DNA of 9,265 nucleotides from Bacillota bacterium. Its GTDB lineage: Bacteria; Bacillota; Clostridia; Lachnospirales; Lachnospiraceae. How positions within the stretch are numbered: the first letter of the stretch is position 1; each line of letters opens with the position of its first letter. The stretch is taken from NCBI GenBank assembly GCA_023389295.1, contig JAEWEO010000039.1, positions 1-9,265 of the forward strand, written 5' to 3'. Below, in pieces: positions 5,611 through 9,265 of this stretch. A program made the position numbers and the translations under genes. Under the pieces are notes generated by a model. The model worked only from the letters and a program-made list of their open reading frames with translations. It made no database searches and was not told where the DNA came from.

Positions 5611-8520
5611 ATGAGAATAACATCATGTAAAACCAATCATATGGTAAATCCTCTCGGATTTGCTATGGAGCATGCAACATTATCCTGGATCACGGAAGAT
5701 ACTATTTCTAAGAAACAGATAGCAGCTCAAGTGATAGTTGCAAAAAATCCGGATATGACGGAAGTTATCTATGACAGCGGTAAGGACGAGCAATTATCAA
5801 GTCTAGCGGTTGATCTACCGATAGAGCTCAAGCCGTACACAAGATATTACTGGACGGTATCTGTGTGGGGTGATGAGGGGGATACAAACACCTCTGAGAT
5901 TCAATGGTTTGAAACCGGTAAGAGAGAAGAAGCGTGGCAGGCAAAATGGATTACTCCGGTTTGGGAAGATAAGCAGATTAGTCCCTACGTAAGAAAAGCC
6001 TTTTCTATTCCTGGCAAGATAAAATCTGCAAGAGCTTATGTTACGGGATTGGGTCTCTACTATCTTGAAATTAATAATAAACGCATCGGCACAGAATATT
6101 TGACTCCCTATTGTACTGCCTATGATGCTTGGGTACAATATCAGACCTATGATATTACCGATGCTTTAACCCAGGGTGATAATGTGGTTGGTGCAATACT
6201 GGGTAACGGGTGGGCAAAGGGACCGTTCGGTACTTTTGGAGAATTGAATACACCTTATTGTCACTCCTTTGCGCTCCTTTGCGAGCTACGTATTACCATG
6301 GAGGATGGATGCGTACAGATTATCGGTACCGATACGGATTGGAAATGTAAGCCTTCAGCGATTGTAGAGGATTCTATCTATGATGGTGAAATCTATGATG
6401 CTAATCTTGAGATACCAAATTGGTCATCCATAGAGTGCAGCGATGCAGACTGGGATTCTATGACTGAGTTTATTCCAGAGGGACTTGGGAAAGTATCCGA
6501 TCGTTTATCCTTACCGGTAATCGTAAAAGAAACAATAAAACCGGTAGAACTTATTCGTACACCCGCAGGAGAGGATGTCCTTGATATGGGTCAGAATATG
6601 GTGGGATGGCTTCGGATTTGTGTTGATGAACCAAAGGGAACTCAGATTAAAATTAGTTTCGGTGAAGTGCTACAGGAAGATAATTTCTACCGTGACAATC
6701 TTCGTAATGCTAAAGCCGAATATATCTTTATTTCTGATGGTAAGAGGCGTGTGATTGAGCCAAACTTTACGTTCTATGGTTTTCGTTATGCTAAGCTGGA
6801 AGGATTTACAAAACCTATTCAGATAGAGAATTTCACAGGATGTGTAGTATATTCGGATTTAGAAGAAACCGGTCAGATTGAGACCTCAGATCCTTATGTT
6901 AATCGTCTTTTCCTTAATGCCATGTGGGGACAGAAGGGTAATTTCCTAGATGTACCTACGGACTGCCCTCAGAGGGATGAGAGAATGGGATGGACGGGGG
7001 ATGCACAGATTTTTAGTGGAACCGCTTCCTTTAATATGGATACTTATGCCTTCTATACAAAGTTTATGAAGGACGTTTATGAGGAGCAGAAGTTCAGTAA
7101 TGGTATGGTGGCAAGTACAGTACCTACCTTTACCCAGAATAAGAGTACTGAGAGCAGTTTTACAGGTGGCGGAGCATGCGCGTGGTCGGATTGTGCAACC
7201 GTTATTCCATGGGAGGTATACCTGCACTATGGAGATAAGACCATCCTTGAGAGGCAATATGATAGTATGAAGGATTGGGTGGAATGGATCCGTAAACAGG
7301 ATTTAGAATCCGGAGACAGAAAGCTGTGGACCGTGGGCTTCCATTTTGGAGATTGGCTTGCACTTGATGGCCCTGTAGAGGGTGGTGTAATGGGAGGTAC
7401 GGATCATGGGTTACTGGCGTCGGCTTATTATAGACTTTCCACAAATATTCTATCGAAGGCAGCAAAAGTACTTGGTAAGTTAGAGGATGCAAAATTCTAT
7501 GGTGATTTATCCGAGCAGATTAAGGTGGCAATTGGAGAGGAATATTTCTCTAAAAACGGACGTTCTACCATTAATACGCAGACGGCACATGTTGTTGCCC
7601 TACATTTTGATCTGGTGCAAGAAGAGGTAAAGGAGAGAGTGCTTAGGGACTTACGTGCCTTACTTGTTAAAAACGGGATGCATCTTACCACCGGGTTTAT
7701 TGGTACACCATACCTATGTCGTTCGCTCTCCGATCATGGTGATTCCGATAGTGCTTATGAGCTTTTCTTCCAGGAGGATTATCCAAGCTGGTTATATGAG
7801 GTGGTAATGGGAGCCACAACCATATGGGAACGTTGGAATTCTATTATGCCGGATGGTAAAATCTCAGGTACCGGTATGAACTCTCTAAATCACTATGCAT
7901 ATGGCTCTATTGTAGAGTGGATGTATCGTAATATGTGTGGTATACAGCCACAAGAAGAGACCCCCGGCTTCAAGAAATTTGTTTTAAAGCCTAATGTTTA
8001 TGGTAAGTTATTCTTTGCTAAAGCAAGAGTAAAATCTGCAATGGGCGTCATCGAAAGTGGATGGAAAAGGGAGACAGATGGAACCCTTACGGTCTCCATG
8101 ACAATACCTTTTAATACTGAAGCAACAGCTTACCTTCCTGATGCCAACATCTCTGCAATGAAGTGCAATGATTATGCTGAAATGGAACAGGTAGGAAGTT
8201 GTGTGAAGGTTAAATTAGTTGCAGGTACCTATGAATTTAACTATCTACCAACGAAGAGTTATGATATCAAATATTCACTTGATACACCCATAAAAGAGTT
8301 ACTTTCCCTACCACAGACGAGAGCAGTACTTGATGAGTTTATGCCACATCTGATTGATTTTGTAAACTCAGACATGGGAACCGGTCTGCCGGCGAGTCTT
8401 GGAGAAATAACAAGAACAGCGGATGGATTTATTAAAATGATGATCTTTAGAGATACGGATTTAGATGCACTCAATGAGAGATTGCAGTCAATTCCGGTTA
8501 AGATAAGAACCTTAGTGTAA
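5611..8520 (+). CDS. GH78 alpha-L-rhamnosidase, cytoplasmic
   Basis: This glycoside hydrolase releases terminal alpha-L-rhamnose from oligosaccharides or glycosides by an inverting mechanism. Its 969 residues follow GH78 order: a fibronectin-like N-terminal domain (about 1-107), a carbohydrate-binding-like beta domain (about 125-290), a second beta domain (DMGQNMVGW at 325, FTFYGFRYAKLEGF near 387), the (alpha/alpha)6 catalytic domain (about 425-765) and a C-terminal beta domain (about 770-880). The catalytic block DCPQRDERMGWTGD spans 451-464, with E457 the probable general acid. GATTIWERW ends at 742, with E740 a candidate base. There is no signal peptide, so it should act on imported substrates. 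About 85 extra residues follow the C-terminal beta domain. The ATG lies 10 bases after AAAGGAG. It is divergent from the AraC-type gene and has its own terminator. Confidence 0.95.
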   Translation: MRITSCKTNHMVNPLGFAMEHATLSWITEDTISKKQIAAQVIVAKNPDMTEVIYDSGKDEQLSSLAVDLPIELKPYTRYYWTVSVWGDEGDTNTSEIQWFETGKREEAWQAKWITPVWEDKQISPYVRKAFSIPGKIKSARAYVTGLGLYYLEINNKRIGTEYLTPYCTAYDAWVQYQTYDITDALTQGDNVVGAILGNGWAKGPFGTFGELNTPYCHSFALLCELRITMEDGCVQIIGTDTDWKCKPSAIVEDSIYDGEIYDANLEIPNWSSIECSDADWDSMTEFIPEGLGKVSDRLSLPVIVKETIKPVELIRTPAGEDVLDMGQNMVGWLRICVDEPKGTQIKISFGEVLQEDNFYRDNLRNAKAEYIFISDGKRRVIEPNFTFYGFRYAKLEGFTKPIQIENFTGCVVYSDLEETGQIETSDPYVNRLFLNAMWGQKGNFLDVPTDCPQRDERMGWTGDAQIFSGTASFNMDTYAFYTKFMKDVYEEQKFSNGMVASTVPTFTQNKSTESSFTGGGACAWSDCATVIPWEVYLHYGDKTILERQYDSMKDWVEWIRKQDLESGDRKLWTVGFHFGDWLALDGPVEGGVMGGTDHGLLASAYYRLSTNILSKAAKVLGKLEDAKFYGDLSEQIKVAIGEEYFSKNGRSTINTQTAHVVALHFDLVQEEVKERVLRDLRALLVKNGMHLTTGFIGTPYLCRSLSDHGDSDSAYELFFQEDYPSWLYEVVMGATTIWERWNSIMPDGKISGTGMNSLNHYAYGSIVEWMYRNMCGIQPQEETPGFKKFVLKPNVYGKLFFAKARVKSAMGVIESGWKRETDGTLTVSMTIPFNTEATAYLPDANISAMKCNDYAEMEQVGSCVKVKLVAGTYEFNYLPTKSYDIKYSLDTPIKELLSLPQTRAVLDEFMPHLIDFVNSDMGTGLPASLGEITRTADGFIKMMIFRDTDLDALNERLQSIPVKIRTLV

Positions 8521-8532
8521 GAAAATCATAAG

Positions 8533-8578
8533 AAAGCTTTCGTGAAATAGCAAAGACTATTTTACGAAAGCTTTTTTT
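8533..8578 (+). terminator. Intrinsic terminator after the rhamnosidase gene
   Basis: Bases 8533-8550 pair with 8557-8574 to make an 18-bp stem with a single G-U wobble and the loop CAAAGA. Seven T (8572-8578) follow. It starts 13 bases after the stop codon, so the rhamnosidase is separated from the permease gene unless readthrough occurs. Confidence 0.93.
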
Positions 8579-8584
8579 CATTTA

Positions 8585-8665
8585 TATAATGTCTGCGAGG
8601 CTGACATTATTAATTGACATAAGACGGTCGCTATGGGCGAGCGTCGTTGTTTGCGTAAGCAAAGT
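8585..8665. other. Cluster of small hairpins, GC-richer than its surroundings
   Basis: Three inverted repeats follow each other: ATAATGTC with GACATTAT (8586-8610, extended by GC/GC), GACG..CGC with GCG..CGTC (about 8623-8646), and TTTGC-GTAA-GCAAA (about 8651-8664). A TATAAT (8585-8590) lies at its left edge, 18 bases after TTTACG in the terminator stem. No ORF is supported. It may be a small RNA, an interspersed repeat or a degenerate element end; I cannot tell which. Confidence 0.35.
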
Positions 8666-8741
8666 GAGCACTTTCGATCTAAAAATTTATCAATAATAGG
8701 TAAAGATAACAACAAGAAGCAAAAAAGAACAACTCTGTTTC

Positions 8742-8770
8742 ATGACTATTTACCAATAAAAGAATAGAAT
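8742..8770 (+). promoter_or_regulatory. Candidate promoter for the permease gene
   Basis: ATGACT (8742-8747), a 17-base spacer and TAGAAT (8765-8770) match the consensus at 4 of 6 and 5 of 6 positions. The leader would be about 90 bases and would include the inverted repeat at 8805-8837. Confidence 0.4.
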
Positions 8771-8804
8771 AATATTAAATTAATAACAAAATTTCACTGC
8801 ATAA

Positions 8805-8837
8805 GACAATCTGTTTTGGAGTTTCCAACCATTTGTC
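8805..8837 (+). promoter_or_regulatory. Nested inverted repeat in the permease leader
   Basis: GACAA (8805-8809) pairs with TTGTC (8833-8837), and inside it TTGGA (8816-8820) pairs with TCCAA (8824-8828) around a GTT loop. It lies between the candidate promoter and the ribosome binding site. It could be an operator or a leader hairpin; no T-run follows, so it is not a terminator. Confidence 0.3.
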
Positions 8838-8867
8838 GCTAAGCTTTTCAAGGGAGGATGAAATATT

Positions 8868-9265
8868 ATGATGAATTCTAGGGGGGCAGCAAAGTCGCCT
8901 TTAAAGGGTTTGGCAAGAAAGAAAAAAACAATCATTTTACTAAGTATGCTTGCTCCGGGAGCAATATGGCTTATCTTGCTCCGGTACCTGCCGATGTTCG
9001 GCGTTGTGATTGCTTTTTTGGATTTTAAAATTTATACAAAAAATCCTTCGCTGTTTAACAACATTATACATAGTGATTTTGTTGGATTTAAAAATTTTAA
9101 GTTCCTGTTTACAACCTCAGACTCCTGGAGAATGATTAGAAATACACTTGGCTATAATTCTTTGTGGATTATACTTGGTATTATCGTATCAGTATCTTTT
9201 GCGATTATGTTAAGTTTGATAACAAAAAAAATAGTAGCCAAAACCTATCAGACCCTAATGTTCTT
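8868..9265 (+). CDS. LplB-type ABC sugar transporter permease, N-terminal part (cut by window end)
   Basis: The first 132 codons of an integral membrane subunit of a binding-protein-dependent sugar importer (LplB / putative aldouronate transport family). A basic N-terminus (GLARKKK) is followed by a first membrane segment (about 22-39), then the family block RYLPMFGVVIAFLDFKIY (39-56), FVGFKNFKFLF (71-81) and RNTLGYNSLWIILGI (91-105), which begins the next membrane segment. The conserved coupling loop of such permeases would lie beyond the window. Related loci usually continue with a second permease and an extracellular binding protein, with no dedicated ATPase gene. GGAGG (8853-8857) is 10 bases before the first ATG; a second ATG at 8871 is possible. 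An earlier ATG at 8858 overlaps this site and closes after seven codons. Its position after an intracellular rhamnosidase suggests uptake of rhamnose-containing oligosaccharides. Confidence 0.92.
   Translation, partial: MMNSRGAAKSPLKGLARKKKTIILLSMLAPGAIWLILLRYLPMFGVVIAFLDFKIYTKNPSLFNNIIHSDFVGFKNFKFLFTTSDSWRMIRNTLGYNSLWIILGIIVSVSFAIMLSLITKKIVAKTYQTLMF

Larger units (their letters stand above)
8579..8867. other. Intergenic region between rhamnosidase terminator and permease gene
   Basis: No gene is supported here. The left third is the hairpin cluster. The middle (about 8670-8740) is A-rich with no feature I can name. The right third carries the candidate permease promoter, a nested inverted repeat and the ribosome binding site. 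Including the terminator, the gap between the two coding regions is 347 bases. Confidence 0.6.

Noticed and set aside
6946..7492. Several ORFs of 63-103 codons inside the rhamnosidase catalytic region, both strands
   Set aside because: All overlap the conserved GH78 frame, lack family features and have no credible translation signals.
8614..8619. Perfect TTGACA -35 box in the hairpin cluster
   Set aside because: No -10-like hexamer lies 16-19 bases downstream, where the sequence is GC-rich.
1..9265. CRISPR array, tRNA or rRNA genes, complete insertion sequence, prophage or defence cassette
   Set aside because: No regularly spaced repeats, cloverleaf, rRNA segments, transposase gene or recognised defence domains were seen on either strand.

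Overview
The window is low-GC Gram-positive DNA: strong Shine-Dalgarno sites, AT-rich intergenic DNA and hairpin-plus-T-run terminators. The class III fructose-1,6-bisphosphatase, GH78 alpha-L-rhamnosidase, LplB-type sugar permease and clostridial-style glycyl-tRNA synthetase start point to a Clostridia/Lachnospiraceae-like, plant-polysaccharide-using anaerobe. The species is inferred, not proven.

Layout. 1-66 (minus): first 22 codons of a probable glycyl-tRNA synthetase. 67-418: divergent intergenic region with a likely promoter for each flanking gene and an ORF-like remnant. 419-2422: fbp, complete. 2649-3476: rhaD, complete, starting at ATG 2649 behind an extended -10 promoter and ending at a near-perfect terminator. 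3716-4255: two small membrane-protein genes of unknown function (93 and 46 residues), the first behind a good consensus-like promoter. 4268-4381: a C-terminal scrap of a VOC/glyoxalase-family gene. 4433-5407 (minus): an AraC-family regulator. 5611-8520: a cytoplasmic GH78 alpha-L-rhamnosidase transcribed divergently from the regulator and closed by a strong terminator. 8521-8867: a structured, GC-richer intergenic segment. 8868-end: the start of an LplB-type ABC permease, cut by the window edge.

How the genes may work together. The permease is probably the first gene of an oligosaccharide importer. The rhamnosidase has no signal peptide and would remove L-rhamnose from imported oligosaccharides inside the cell. 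The AraC regulator is the obvious candidate controller. RhaD performs the last step of rhamnose catabolism, giving dihydroxyacetone phosphate and L-lactaldehyde. Rhamnose isomerase and rhamnulokinase are not here and must lie elsewhere. Fbp and GlyRS are housekeeping genes next to this accessory block.

I do not see a convincing new multi-gene system. The items most worth a second look are the small membrane-protein pair, the structured block after the rhamnosidase terminator, the C-terminal extension of the rhamnosidase, the repeats around the rhaD promoter, and the two gene remnants.
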